The notes beneath the pieces were generated by a model, which saw only the letters and a program-made list of their open reading frames with translations, ran no database searches and was not told the DNA's origin. A stretch of DNA of 64,000 bases. Origin: Chromohalobacter canadensis (GTDB lineage: Bacteria > Pseudomonadota > Gammaproteobacteria > Pseudomonadales > Halomonadaceae). The stretch covers positions 2,480,001-2,544,000 of the forward strand of contig NZ_CP140151.1 in assembly GCF_034479555.1 (NCBI RefSeq). The letters run 5' to 3'. The position numbers and the translations under genes are program-made. Of this stretch, positions 51,575 through 61,042 are shown in pieces; positions within the stretch are counted from its first letter, which is position 1; every line of letters begins with the position of its first letter.

Positions 51575-53085
51575 GCATCACCTCCAGTGTCGCCGCGGGC
51601 GATGATGGATTCTACATACGCATCGCGGTCGAGCAATTGGGCGGCGGTTGCCTGGGTAAATGCCGTAATGGGACCGGCGAAGGCCACCATGAGTGGCGCG
51701 CAGCCGATCAGTATCAGCACGCCAGCCCCGCGCAACTTGCCAAGCGTGATACCGGTTTTCTCGCCCGAGGCCCGCCAGAAGATGGTCGAGCCGGTGCGCG
51801 ATAGCGCTATCAAGGAAGCGAGCCCGCTACCCAGAAGAATCGGCCACAGCCAATACTGCTGGGCCGTCGTCGCGGCTTGCAGCAGAAGGGCCTTGCCGAA
51901 GGCACCGGACAAAGGCGGTAAACCGGCCATGGCGATTGCGCCAGCGAAGAACAGCAGGCCCAGCGTGGCGGGCTGCGTCAGAGTACGAGACTGGACGATG
52001 CGCGCCCCGGCCTTGCCGCGTTGCTGTGCGATGGCATCGACCAGCAGGAACAGGCCGCCACTGACCAGGGTGGTGTGGATCAAGTAATACAGCAGTGCAC
52101 CCAGCGCGGCTTCACTGTGCATGCCGATACCCGCCAGCAGTGTGCCCACCGAGACCAGAATCAGGTACGCCACTTGGGTGCGCATTTCGCGTGCGGATAG
52201 CACGCCGACAGCACCCAGCGCGAGCGTGGCCAAGCCTAGCCACCATATCCATGGCTGGGCGAGATTTGCCAGGGGACCGGCCTGCTCGCCGAAGATCAGC
52301 GTGTACACACGGATGATCGAGTAGATCCCGACCTTGGTCATGATCGCGAAAAGGGCCGCTATCGGCGCCGGCGCGGCGGCATAGGCGCGTGGCAACCAGA
52401 AGTATAGCGGCAACATGGCTGCCTTGAGCCCGAACACGATCAGCAGCAACAGGGCGCCGGCCTTGACCAGCCCCAGATCGGCGGTATCCAGCGTGGTCAC
52501 GACCGCCGACATATCGGCCATGTTGAGCGTACCCATGGTGCCGTAGAGGACGCCCAGCGCGATCAGAAATAACATCGACCCTAGTAGGTTGAGCGCCACG
52601 TAATGAAAGCCGGCATGCGTGCGTGCCTTGCCGCCGCCGTGCATCAACAGGGCATAGGAGGCGATGAGCAGTACTTCGAAGAAGACGAACAGGTTGAAGA
52701 GATCGCCGGTCAGGAAAGCGCCGTTGATCCCCATCAATTGCAGCTGGAACAACCCGTGAAAGTTGGAGCCTTGCTCGTCGTCGCCAGCACAGGCGTAGAG
52801 CAAGCTACCCAGTGCCAGTAGCGACGTGAGCATCACCATCAGGGCGGACAGACGGTCGAGTACTAGAATGATACCGAATGGCGGTTGCCAGTCGCCCACA
52901 GCGTAATAGCGGATGGTGTCGTCAGTGCTTTCGGCGACCAGCAAGACCCCCACCACTACCAGTGCGAGCGTGGAGAGTACGTTGGCTGTGCGGCGTAAGG
53001 TTAGCGCGCCGCCACGGTGAATGAGCAGTGCCACCCCAGTGAGCAGCGGCAACAGGACCGGCAGAATGATCAAGTGCTGCATCAC
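51571..53085 (-). CDS. mnhD: Na+/H+ antiporter subunit D (MrpD/MnhD)
   Basis: A 504-residue subunit homologous to respiratory complex I NuoM/NuoN, with about 14 helices. The proton-channel segments include KAAMLPLYFWLPRAYAAAPAPIAALFAIMTKVGIY near residues 222-256, where the Lys and Pro-rich broken helix are conserved. It overlaps mnhC by 4 bp. Confidence 0.95.
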   Translation of the reverse strand: MMQHLIILPVLLPLLTGVALLIHRGGALTLRRTANVLSTLALVVVGVLLVAESTDDTIRYYAVGDWQPPFGIILVLDRLSALMVMLTSLLALGSLLYACAGDDEQGSNFHGLFQLQLMGINGAFLTGDLFNLFVFFEVLLIASYALLMHGGGKARTHAGFHYVALNLLGSMLFLIALGVLYGTMGTLNMADMSAVVTTLDTADLGLVKAGALLLLIVFGLKAAMLPLYFWLPRAYAAAPAPIAALFAIMTKVGIYSIIRVYTLIFGEQAGPLANLAQPWIWWLGLATLALGAVGVLSAREMRTQVAYLILVSVGTLLAGIGMHSEAALGALLYYLIHTTLVSGGLFLLVDAIAQQRGKAGARIVQSRTLTQPATLGLLFFAGAIAMAGLPPLSGAFGKALLLQAATTAQQYWLWPILLGSGLASLIALSRTGSTIFWRASGEKTGITLGKLRGAGVLILIGCAPLMVAFAGPITAFTQATAAQLLDRDAYVESIIARGDTGGDA

Positions 53086-53435
53086 GACTTGTCCTCCCGC
53101 GGTTCGTCGATACGGTTGCCGTTGACGTGGTCACTGCCCACGTCACCGCGCACGCGCATGGCGAGGATCACCGAGAAGGCGGTCATGGCAAAGCCGATGA
53201 CGATGGCGGTAAGCACCAATGCCTGCGGTAGCGGATCGGCGTACTCACCGGCGCTATCGCTGATCACGGCCGCACCGTCGGTGGTCAGTCCCCCGGTTGA
53301 GAACAGGAATAGGTTGACGGCATAGGACAACAACGTCAGGCCGACGACCACGGGAAAGGTGCGCCCGCGTAGCGCCAGGTATAACCCGCTGGCGGCCAGG
53401 ATCCCCGTGGTGGTCGCGAATAGCGCTTCCATCAC
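53082..53435 (-). CDS. mnhC: Na+/H+ antiporter subunit C (MrpC/MnhC)
   Basis: A 117-residue three-helix subunit related to NuoK. The block [17 protein letters not shown] and [21 protein letters not shown] is typical. It overlaps mnhA by 4 bp and mnhD by 4 bp. Confidence 0.94.
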   Translation of the reverse strand: MMEALFATTTGILAASGLYLALRGRTFPVVVGLTLLSYAVNLFLFSTGGLTTDGAAVISDSAGEYADPLPQALVLTAIVIGFAMTAFSVILAMRVRGDVGSDHVNGNRIDEPREDKS

Positions 53436-56230
53436 GCTTTCTCCTTCTGCTTGGAGGGGCGGTGCGATGTGGTCACTTTGCCCAGATTGGCAAGGATCAT
53501 CAGCGTGGCACCGACCACGGTAAGGTAGACACCGAGATCGAACAGCATGGCCGTGGCCAGCTCCACGTCACCGATCAACGGGATGTGGAAATGGCCGAAG
53601 GCCGAGGTCAAGAATGGATACCCGAAGACCCAACTGCCGACCCCGGTCAGCGCGGCGATAGCGACGCCGGCGACGGCGATCGGTTGATACTGGAACGACA
53701 AGCGTTGCTGGGCCCATTCGACCCCATGAGCGATGTACATCAAAATCAGCGCCACCGCTGTCACCAGCCCTGCGATGAAGCCGCCGCCTGGGGCGTTGTG
53801 GCCGCGCAGGAAGATGAAGACCGAGACCAGCAGAGCCATGGGCAGCAGCGATTGGGAAACCGAGGCCAGGATCATGGGGTAGCGGTCTGGCGACCAGGGC
53901 CGCCCTTCGCTGTCGCTGGAGGGCATGAACAGGCGCAAGCGATTGAGCAGCTTGTAGATGCCGATCCCCGCGATGCATAGCACCGTGATCTCGCCCAGGG
54001 TATCGAAGCCACGGAAGTCGACCAGAATCACATTGACTACGTTATGCCCGCCGCCGCCGGACACACTGTGCTCGAGGAAGTAGTCTGAAATCGAGTTCAA
54101 GGGGCGCGTCAGCAGAGCATAGTTGAGGCTTGCCACCACGCCGCCGAAGCCCGCCGCGAGCAGGACATCGCGCACGATGCGCGATGCACTCGACTCTTTG
54201 GGCGTCTTCTGTGGCAGGAAGAACAGTGCCAACATCAAGAGGATCACCGTGACCACCTCGACCGCCAACTGGGTCAACGCCAGGTCAGGCGCCGAGAAGC
54301 GTGCGAAGGCCAGCGACGCCATCAAGCCGACTACTGAGAGCATGATCAGCGAAATCAGGCGGCGGCGATGCAGGAAGGCTGTCGCCAAACCGGCGAAACA
54401 GGTGATCGCGGCACCGACGATGAGCAAGGGATCGGCCTTCTGAACGGCCAACTCGCCTTTCAAGGTCTCGATTCCCATCAGGCTCATGCCAGACACGACC
54501 AGGGCGCTGATGACCACCCACAGCATGTAGCGTTGCAGCGAACCGTTTTCGAGAGTATCGATGCTCCACTGAGTGAAGCGCACCATACGCTGAACGGCGC
54601 CCTCGAAGATTGCCAGCGAGTCGCGCGAGGGGAATTGGCGGTGGAAGGTGAACAGATGCTGGCGCAGCACGTACACCATGAGGCCACCGATCAGCGCGAT
54701 CGCGCTCATCAGCAAGGGCAGGTTGAAACCGTGCCAGATGCTGAGGTGAAGCTCGGGAGCGGGCATCGTCAAGGCGGCATCGGCGGCGGCCGTCAATAGT
54801 CCCGTGGCGGTGAAGGCAGGGAAAAGCCCGACGATGACGCACACGATCGCCAGCACCAGGGCTGGCAGGCGCAATGGAAACGGAGCTTCGTGCGGGGTCT
54901 TTTCCAGCTCGCGCGGTTGACCGTCGAAAAAAGTATTGCGCACGTAGCGTAGCGAGTACGCGGCGGCCAGGATGCTCCCGATAGTAGCCAGGGCGGGGAT
55001 CAGCCACGCCAGACCGCCAAGAAGCGGCGTCTCAAGCGTCTCGGCGAGCATCATCTCCTTGGAGAGAAAGCCATTGAGCAAGGGAAATCCGGCCATTGAA
55101 GCCGCGGTGATGGTGGCCAGCGCGGTAGTCATCGGCATATAGCGCCATAACCCCTTGAGCTTGCGAATATCCCGCGTGCCGCACTCGTGGTCGATGATAC
55201 CGGCGGTCATGAACAGCGCCGCCTTGAAGATCGCGTGGTTGAGAATATGGAAAAGGCCGGCGACCACCGCCATCTGGCTGTTGAGGCCGAACAGCATGGT
55301 GATCAGCCCCAGATGACTGACGGTCGAATATGCCAGAATCGTTTTGAGGTCGAGCTTGATCAGAGCGAAATAGGCGCCGAAAAGCATGGTCACCAACCCG
55401 GTCAGGCTGACCAGGTACAGCCACTCTTGCGACCCGGCCAGCGCCGGGTGCAGGCGGGCCAGCAGGAAGACCCCGGCCTTGACCATGGTGGCCGAGTGCA
55501 GGAAGGCCGACACCGGCGTCGGTGCCGCCATGGCCTGGGGAAGCCAGAACTGGAACGGAAACTGGGCCGACTTGGTGAACGCGCCGAGAAGAACCAATAG
55601 CAATGCCGGCAAATAGCGCGGATCCGCAAGGATGACATCGCGGCTGTCGAGCACCGTCTGCATGTCGAAGGTGCCGACGATCTGGCCGATCATAATAAAG
55701 CCAGCGAGCAGTGCCAGCCCCCCCATGCCGGTGACGGCCAGCGCCATGCGAGCGCCCTTGCGAGCGGCTGATTGATGGCTCCAGAAGCCGATCAGCAAGA
55801 ACGACGACAGGCTGGTCAGTTCCCAGAACATCCATAGCAGAATGAGGTTGTCGGCCATCACGATGCCCAGCATCGAGGCCATGAAGAGCATCAAGTACGT
55901 ATAGAAACGCGGCATGTTGTCCGCTTCGGACAGGTAGTGGCGCGCATAGAGGATAATCAGCAGCCCGATCCCCAGGATCAGCAGCACGAACAACAGAGAG
56001 AGACCATCGAGGCGCAAGGCAAGGTCTAGGCCTAGTGCCGGCACCCACGAGAAGGCCAGGCGCGGAACCTCGCCGGCGAGCACGCCGGGCGCCTCGCGTA
56101 ATGTGACCAGTAGTGCGATGAGTGGCATCGCGGCGGTCAGCAGGGCACATTGATGGCGTCGCTGATTCGAACTCAGCAATGGCAAAAGACTGCCGAGCAG
56201 CGGCAACAGCACGATCAGTAGCAATGACAT
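53432..56230 (-). CDS. mnhA: Fused Na+/H+ antiporter subunits A and B (MrpAB/PhaAB)
   Basis: A 932-residue, very hydrophobic protein and the largest Mrp subunit. Residues to about 780 match MrpA, homologous to complex I Nuo[31 protein letters not shown] near 230-260 and a C-terminal MbhD/MbhE-like part. The final 150 residues are the MrpB domain ([24 protein letters not shown] near 818-840). A-B fusion is the proteobacterial (group 2, Pha) form and explains why no separate mnhB follows. The six-gene order AB-C-D-E-F-G is complete. Mrp exports Na+ in exchange for H+, important in a salt-loving or alkali-tolerant organism. Confidence 0.95.
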   Translation of the reverse strand: MSLLLIVLLPLLGSLLPLLSSNQRRHQCALLTAAMPLIALLVTLREAPGVLAGEVPRLAFSWVPALGLDLALRLDGLSLLFVLLILGIGLLIILYARHYLSEADNMPRFYTYLMLFMASMLGIVMADNLILLWMFWELTSLSSFLLIGFWSHQSAARKGARMALAVTGMGGLALLAGFIMIGQIVGTFDMQTVLDSRDVILADPRYLPALLLVLLGAFTKSAQFPFQFWLPQAMAAPTPVSAFLHSATMVKAGVFLLARLHPALAGSQEWLYLVSLTGLVTMLFGAYFALIKLDLKTILAYSTVSHLGLITMLFGLNSQMAVVAGLFHILNHAIFKAALFMTAGIIDHECGTRDIRKLKGLWRYMPMTTALATITAASMAGFPLLNGFLSKEMMLAETLETPLLGGLAWLIPALATIGSILAAAYSLRYVRNTFFDGQPRELEKTPHEAPFPLRLPALVLAIVCVIVGLFPAFTATGLLTAAADAALTMPAPELHLSIWHGFNLPLLMSAIALIGGLMVYVLRQHLFTFHRQFPSRDSLAIFEGAVQRMVRFTQWSIDTLENGSLQRYMLWVVISALVVSGMSLMGIETLKGELAVQKADPLLIVGAAITCFAGLATAFLHRRRLISLIMLSVVGLMASLAFARFSAPDLALTQLAVEVVTVILLMLALFFLPQKTPKESSASRIVRDVLLAAGFGGVVASLNYALLTRPLNSISDYFLEHSVSGGGGHNVVNVILVDFRGFDTLGEITVLCIAGIGIYKLLNRLRLFMPSSDSEGRPWSPDRYPMILASVSQSLLPMALLVSVFIFLRGHNAPGGGFIAGLVTAVALILMYIAHGVEWAQQRLSFQYQPIAVAGVAIAALTGVGSWVFGYPFLTSAFGHFHIPLIGDVELATAMLFDLGVYLTVVGATLMILANLGKVTTSHRPSKQKEKA

Positions 56231-56321
56231 GCAACTTGCTCTTGTCGTTTAACGTTTGAGGGTATCCGCGACCGTCCGGGCGGAGGTTCGGATACGAGTA
56301 TGGACGGCGGCAGCGCGAACG

Positions 56322-56498
56322 TCAGTCGCGAACGACGGGAGGGTCCGTCAGATAAGGGCGCCGGATACCTCGGGGTGCCAGCATCCAGGCAGGGGTGCGG
56401 TCGGTTGCATCGCCGGCTGGCATGAGTGACAGACGATGGGCACCGTAATGGCAGGGCATGCGCAGCGGCAGGTAGCCGGGCAGGGGGTGTCCTGTCAT
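56322..56498 (-). CDS. Possible 58-residue small protein upstream of mrpA
   Basis: An in-frame ATG at 56498 is preceded by AAGGAGGAGAGACACC, one of the strongest Shine-Dalgarno sequences in the window, and opens a 58-codon frame. The product has Pro- and Arg-rich sequence (MTGHPLPGYLPLRMPCHYG, ending RRPYLTDPPVVRD), no membrane helix, and codons with GC-rich third positions like real genes here. It lies 91 bp upstream of the MrpAB start on the same strand, so it may head the Mrp operon. No family is recognised. It could be a leader peptide or a chance ORF. Confidence 0.45.
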   Translation of the reverse strand: MTGHPLPGYLPLRMPCHYGAHRLSLMPAGDATDRTPAWMLAPRGIRRPYLTDPPVVRD

Positions 56499-56808
56499 GG
56501 TGTCTCTCCTCCTTCGGAACGCTTCGGCGCGAAGCTGTGCGTACAGCGGCTTGTATTGATTGATGATTTGTTGCGTCGGGCGCCAAAACGGGATGGTTGA
56601 TCGAATGTACCATGTCCCTTCCCGGCCTCGCTATAGCCTGGGCGCCGAAAGATGCAGTAGTGGATGTTTTCCTTGGCGGGTTCGCTCTGGTGGCGTCGTC
56701 GTCGCCTAGGTAGCATGGCCGTGCCCGGCAGCTGTGCCTGTCGGCCTGATTTCGGCCCGCGTCACTCGGCGCTTGGCCCTCATCGTCGTCATTGACAAGG
56801 AACGACAC
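56499..56808. other. Intergenic stretch between the small ORF and the lytic transglycosylase gene
   Basis: About 310 bp without a convincing gene. It must contain the promoter of the Mrp side (minus strand) and of the lytic transglycosylase (plus strand). I see no well-formed consensus promoter, repeat or RNA structure that I would assert. Confidence 0.5.
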
Positions 56809-58098
56809 ATGAAACGACCCATTTTGAGCCTCGCATTGGGGCTTTGCCTGGCGGGATGCCAAGGCATGGCGACCACCGATACCGTGGCTTCCTCGACCCA
56901 GGTCGATAGCGCGCCGGCGCAGGCTCCAAGCGCCGACGCTAAGGCCTCGGACGATGCACAAGTTTCGTCTCGGGATTTCGCCGCCTGGGTGGAGGATTAC
57001 CGGGAACATGCGGCGGCGGAAGGCATTGATGCCGTGACGCTGGCGGCGGCCTTCGACGATGTCAGCTTTCAACCGCGCATCGTTGAGCTCGACCGCTCGC
57101 AACCGGAATTCTCCCGGCCGGTGTGGGCGTATCTGGACACGGCGGTCTCCGATCAGCGCGTCCGCCAGGGGCGTGCAAAACTCGACGCCCACCGCGACGC
57201 CGCGATGCGTGCGGAGGATCGCTACACGGTGCCGGCGGAAATATTGACGGCGATCTGGGGGGTGGAGAGCAATTACGGCAGTCATTTCGGCAGCTTTTCG
57301 ACCATCGATGCGCTGGCCACGCTGGGATTCGAGGGGCGACGCCAGGACTTCGCCCGTCGTGAGCTGCTCGCGGCCTTGAAGATTCTGCAAATTGGCGACA
57401 TCGACCGCGAGCACATGCGTGGCTCGTGGGCGGGCGCCATGGGACACACGCAATTCTTGCCGTCGAGTTTCCTCTCCTATGCCGTCGACGCCGACGGCGA
57501 TGGCCGGCGTGATATCTGGGGTAGCGTGGATGACGTCATGGCTTCGACGGCGTATTACCTCCAAGACGCCGGCTGGCAAGCGGGCGAGCCGTGGGGAGTG
57601 GAGGTCACGCTGCCCGATGATTTCGATTACGCTCAGAGCGAGCTCTCGGTGCGTCGCTCCAGCGATGCATGGCACTCGCAAGGCGTGCGTGCACGCGGGG
57701 ATATGTGGCCGTCGTTCGACGAAGCCTCGGTGATTGCTCCGGCGGGCGCTCGAGGCCCTGCCTTCATGGTAGGCCCTAACTTTCGGGTCATCATGCGCTA
57801 TAACGCCTCCACCAGCTATGCCTTGGCCGTCGCGATGCTGGCCGAACGCATTGCTGGAGAAAGCAGCATCCAAGGCGAATGGCCGCGTGATCTTGAGCCG
57901 CTTTCGCGCACTCAGGTCAAGGAGATGCAGCGTCGGCTTAACGCGCTGGGCTTTTCTACCGGCGGGGCGCCTGATGGCATTGTGGGCCCCAACACACGGC
58001 GTGGTCTGCGTGAATTCCAGCGTAGCCAAGACATGACGCCGGACGGCTTCCCTACGCATGCCTTGCTCGAAAGGCTGCGCGACACAGGAAAGCCGTGA
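56809..58098 (+). CDS. Lytic murein transglycosylase (MltB-type) lipoprotein with peptidoglycan-binding domain
   Basis: A 429-residue outer-membrane lipoprotein that cleaves glycan strands to anhydromuropeptides. The signal peptide ends in the lipobox LAGC (Cys near residue 17). A Thr/Ala/Asp-rich linker leads to the SLT domain, with IWGVESNYGSHFG near 150, where the Glu is catalytic, and the MGHTQFLPSSFLSYAVD block near 208-224. A C-terminal PG_binding_1 domain (about 368-425, LNALGFSTGGAPDGIVGPNTRRGLREFQ) anchors it to the wall. I chose the ATG at 56809 because it gives a perfect lipoprotein signal. Confidence 0.93.
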   Translation: MKRPILSLALGLCLAGCQGMATTDTVASSTQVDSAPAQAPSADAKASDDAQVSSRDFAAWVEDYREHAAAEGIDAVTLAAAFDDVSFQPRIVELDRSQPEFSRPVWAYLDTAVSDQRVRQGRAKLDAHRDAAMRAEDRYTVPAEILTAIWGVESNYGSHFGSFSTIDALATLGFEGRRQDFARRELLAALKILQIGDIDREHMRGSWAGAMGHTQFLPSSFLSYAVDADGDGRRDIWGSVDDVMASTAYYLQDAGWQAGEPWGVEVTLPDDFDYAQSELSVRRSSDAWHSQGVRARGDMWPSFDEASVIAPAGARGPAFMVGPNFRVIMRYNASTSYALAVAMLAERIAGESSIQGEWPRDLEPLSRTQVKEMQRRLNALGFSTGGAPDGIVGPNTRRGLREFQRSQDMTPDGFPTHALLERLRDTGKP

Positions 58099-58245
58099 AC
58101 GCATCATCAGGCCGGGATGGCTGCTCATCGTTACATGACGGCAAGAAGGAGGAAATAAGGTGGCTGAGCTCGATTCAGCGGGCGTCAGTAGAAGGCCTTT
58201 TCCACGACACGCGAGGGCGTGGCGGACGTGTCGCCAGGAAACGTT

Positions 58246-58956
58246 TTAGAAAAGTCGTGCGAGTAGGGCGGTTACGGCGGTTTCGACGCGCAGGATACGC
58301 TCACCGAGGTGTACGCCTTCGAAGCCGAGTGCCTCGAAGCGCTCGACTTCGTAAGGCACGAAGCCGCCTTCGGGGCCGATCGCCAGGGTGACCGGCTCGG
58401 TGAGACCGCGCGGGCAGGTCGTGGCCATGCCGGGATGCGCGATCAGCGCGCGACGCCCGCTCAGCTGTGCAGGCAGGCGATCCTCGATGAAGGGTTTGAA
58501 ACGTGGCTCGAATGTCACGCATGGCAGATGCGTGTCGCGTGCCTGCTCGAGCCCGAGGATGAGATGATGGCGGATCTTCTCGGGGGCCAATTCCGGCGAC
58601 TGCCAGTAGCTTTTTTCGACGCGCCGAGTATGCAGCAGGGTAAGTTGTTTCACCCCCAATGCGGTGACGTGCTCGAGCGTGCGGGCCAACATCCGCGGAC
58701 GCGGCAGCGCTAGCAGTAGATGGACCGGCAACGGCGCGGGGGGATCGCGATCCAGGATGACCGTGAAGATGGCGCCCGTGTGATCCAGCGATTGCAGCCG
58801 TCCGCGCCCCAGCGCGCCGCCGACCAGCCCCACGCTCAATTCGTCGCCAGGCACGGCGCGGTGTATGTCGCGCAGGTGACGTAGGCGTACGGGGTCGCGC
58901 AGATGCACGCGCTGGGCATCGAGGCGGTCGTTGTCGTCGAAGAGTATGAGGTTCAT
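58246..58956 (-). CDS. rsmE: 16S rRNA (uracil1498-N3)-methyltransferase RsmE
   Basis: SPOUT-knot enzyme that methylates N3 of U1498 in 16S rRNA. The 236-residue protein has the PUA-like N-terminal part and the knotted C-terminal SAM site with LAIGPEGGFVPYEVERFEALGFEGVHLGERILRVETAV (about 190-228). Length matches the family (E. coli 243). It is divergent from phaR. Confidence 0.94.
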   Translation of the reverse strand: MNLILFDDNDRLDAQRVHLRDPVRLRHLRDIHRAVPGDELSVGLVGGALGRGRLQSLDHTGAIFTVILDRDPPAPLPVHLLLALPRPRMLARTLEHVTALGVKQLTLLHTRRVEKSYWQSPELAPEKIRHHLILGLEQARDTHLPCVTFEPRFKPFIEDRLPAQLSGRRALIAHPGMATTCPRGLTEPVTLAIGPEGGFVPYEVERFEALGFEGVHLGERILRVETAVTALLARLF

Positions 58957-59073
58957 GAAAGCTCCGCGAATGGCGCGCGTAGTCTACTATCATGCCTCCG
59001 TGCTGTCGTGGGTGGCTTGCGCTGCTCGAATGTCGGTGCACAATGCAATGAAAGCCTCAGTAAGGACTGCGCC

Positions 59074-59532
59074 GTGCGCGTGATACGCAAGTATGCCAAT
59101 CGTCGTCTCTACGATACTCAGCAGAGTCATTATGTGACGCTGGAGGATTTGCGTTGCCTGGTGCTCGATGAAGTCCCGTTTCGCGTAGAGGATGCCAAGA
59201 GCGGTGAAGATCTGACCCGGCCCATCCTGCTGTCGATCATCACCGAGCAGGAGCAGCGACACGACAACGATGCCGATGTCTTCTCCAATGCCTTGCTCGA
59301 ACAATTGATTCGCATTTATGCCATGGGGCAGTCTTTGCCGCTGGCCCGTTATCTCGAACAAGGCACGCAACTGATGCTTGAGCAGCAGCGCCATATGCAG
59401 GATCAGTGGCAGCAGGCGATTCGTCACTCGCCGGTGGAAACCATGCAAGAGCTGGCCGAGGAGAATCTGCGTTTCTGGCAGCGCATGATGCGTCAGCATC
59501 AGACGCCCGGCGATGATGCGCCGGAACGCTGA
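59074..59532 (+). CDS. phaR: Polyhydroxyalkanoate synthesis repressor PhaR
   Basis: DNA-binding regulator that senses PHA granules and controls phasin and PHA genes. The 152-residue protein starts with the PHA-accumulation regulator domain VIRKYANRRLYDTQQSHYVTLEDL (about 3-27), followed by a PHB_acc segment and a C-terminal helical region with many Gln. I chose the GTG at 59074 with TAAGGAC upstream because it begins at the domain; an ATG 57 codons earlier would run through non-homologous sequence and overlap rsmE. It hints that the organism stores PHA, common in Halomonadaceae; no PHA synthase is in the window. Confidence 0.9.
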   Translation: MRVIRKYANRRLYDTQQSHYVTLEDLRCLVLDEVPFRVEDAKSGEDLTRPILLSIITEQEQRHDNDADVFSNALLEQLIRIYAMGQSLPLARYLEQGTQLMLEQQRHMQDQWQQAIRHSPVETMQELAEENLRFWQRMMRQHQTPGDDAPER

Positions 59533-59611
59533 CGCCTCGCTCTGTCGTGGCGCATGCTTTCTGCCATAATGGTCCGATCTTTTCGTCATAGCTCCATAAG
59601 GTCTTATCCAG

Positions 59612-60913
59612 ATGAAGGTTTTGATCATCGGCGGCGGTGGCCGCGAGCACGCACTCGCCTGGAAGGCGGCCCAATCCCCAAGGGTCGATGCCGTTTTTGT
59701 GGCTCCGGGCAACGCCGGTACGGCGCGCGAGTCGAAACTCACCAACGTGGATGTCGCCGCCACGGACATTGCCGGCCTGGAGGCGTTCGCGCGTGACAAT
59801 GGCGTGGAGCTGACCATCGTCGGTCCCGAGGCACCGCTGGTCGAAGGCGTGGTTGATCGTTTCCGGGCGGCGGAGCTGGCGATCTTCGGCCCGACCCAGG
59901 CCGCTGCCCAATTGGAAGGTTCCAAGGCCTTTGCCAAGGATTTCCTCGCCCGCCATGCGATCCCCACCGCGGATTACGCCACCTTCAGCGATGTTGATCC
60001 GGCGCTGGCGTATGTGCACGAGCAGGGCGCACCGATCGTCATCAAGGCCGATGGTCTCGCCGCCGGCAAGGGCGTGATCGTCGCCATGACCGAAGCGGAA
60101 GCTGAGGCGGCGGTGCGTGACATCCTGGCCGGCAATGCTTTCGGCGATGCCGGCGCGCGGGTGGTGATCGAGGAATTCCTGGAGGGCGAGGAGGCCAGCT
60201 TCATCGTCATGGTGGACGGCGAGCATGTGCTGCCAATGGCCACCAGCCAGGACCACAAGCGTGCCGGGGATGGCGATACTGGTCCCAATACCGGCGGCAT
60301 GGGTGCCTACTCGCCGGCGCCGGTGGTGACGCCGGCGGTCGAGCAGCGCATCATGGATGAGGTCATCCTGCCCACCGTGCGCGGCATGTCGGCCGAAGGG
60401 CGGCCCTATACCGGCTTCCTGTACGCTGGACTGATGATCTCGCCGCAAGGCGCGCCCAAGGTGATCGAGTACAACTGCCGTTTCGGTGACCCGGAAACCC
60501 AGCCCATTCTGTTGCGCTTGAAGTCAGACTTGGTGGGCCTTTGTCTAGCCGCGACTCAAGGGCAGCTCGCGGCCCAGCAATGCGATTGGGATACTCGCGC
60601 GGCGGTGGGCGTGGTCATGGCGGCCGGCGGTTATCCCGGCGCCTATCGCAAGGGCGATGTCATCGAAGGTCTGGATGGCGCCGAGGCCGTGGGCTGCAAG
60701 GTGTTCCACGCCGGTACCGCCTTGCGCGACGATGGTCGGGTCGTGACCAGCGGTGGCCGCGTGCTATGTGTAACGGCCTTGGGGGCACGCGTTACGGTGG
60801 CGCGTGAGCATGCCTACGAAGGCGTGGCGGCGATCGACTGGCAAGAGGCGTTGTATCGCCGAGATATCGCCCATCGCGCGGTGGCCCGGGAGCGCGATGA
60901 CGCCAACGCATGA
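59612..60913 (+). CDS. purD: Phosphoribosylamine-glycine ligase (GAR synthetase)
   Basis: ATP-grasp enzyme of purine synthesis that makes glycinamide ribonucleotide. The 433-residue protein has the N-terminal GGGGREHALAWK motif (about 7-18), the ATP-grasp glycine-rich loop in IKADGLAAGKGVIVA (about 146-160), and the signature RFGDPETQPIL near 289-299. Length as in E. coli (429). It is not followed here by purH; prkB comes 130 bp downstream. Confidence 0.97.
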   Translation: MKVLIIGGGGREHALAWKAAQSPRVDAVFVAPGNAGTARESKLTNVDVAATDIAGLEAFARDNGVELTIVGPEAPLVEGVVDRFRAAELAIFGPTQAAAQLEGSKAFAKDFLARHAIPTADYATFSDVDPALAYVHEQGAPIVIKADGLAAGKGVIVAMTEAEAEAAVRDILAGNAFGDAGARVVIEEFLEGEEASFIVMVDGEHVLPMATSQDHKRAGDGDTGPNTGGMGAYSPAPVVTPAVEQRIMDEVILPTVRGMSAEGRPYTGFLYAGLMISPQGAPKVIEYNCRFGDPETQPILLRLKSDLVGLCLAATQGQLAAQQCDWDTRAAVGVVMAAGGYPGAYRKGDVIEGLDGAEAVGCKVFHAGTALRDDGRVVTSGGRVLCVTALGARVTVAREHAYEGVAAIDWQEALYRRDIAHRAVARERDDANA

Positions 60914-61042
60914 GGCGTTCGGCATGCCGCTCTACCAATGATAAGCGACGAGCAGGGTAACGCGACATGGAAGCTGTACGATCGAGCAGTGTCGAGCGCG
61001 CGGCCAGCATGCGCCGAGTGTTGAGAATCGGAGAGACGCGCC

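Noticed and set aside
56215..58128. Long open frame (637 codons) on the minus strand opposite the lytic transglycosylase gene
   Set aside because: It is the antisense shadow of the transglycosylase gene, its product resembles nothing, and GC-rich DNA gives such frames by chance.
59240..60448. 402-codon minus-strand frame across phaR and purD
   Set aside because: Runs through two recognised genes on the opposite strand; not plausible.
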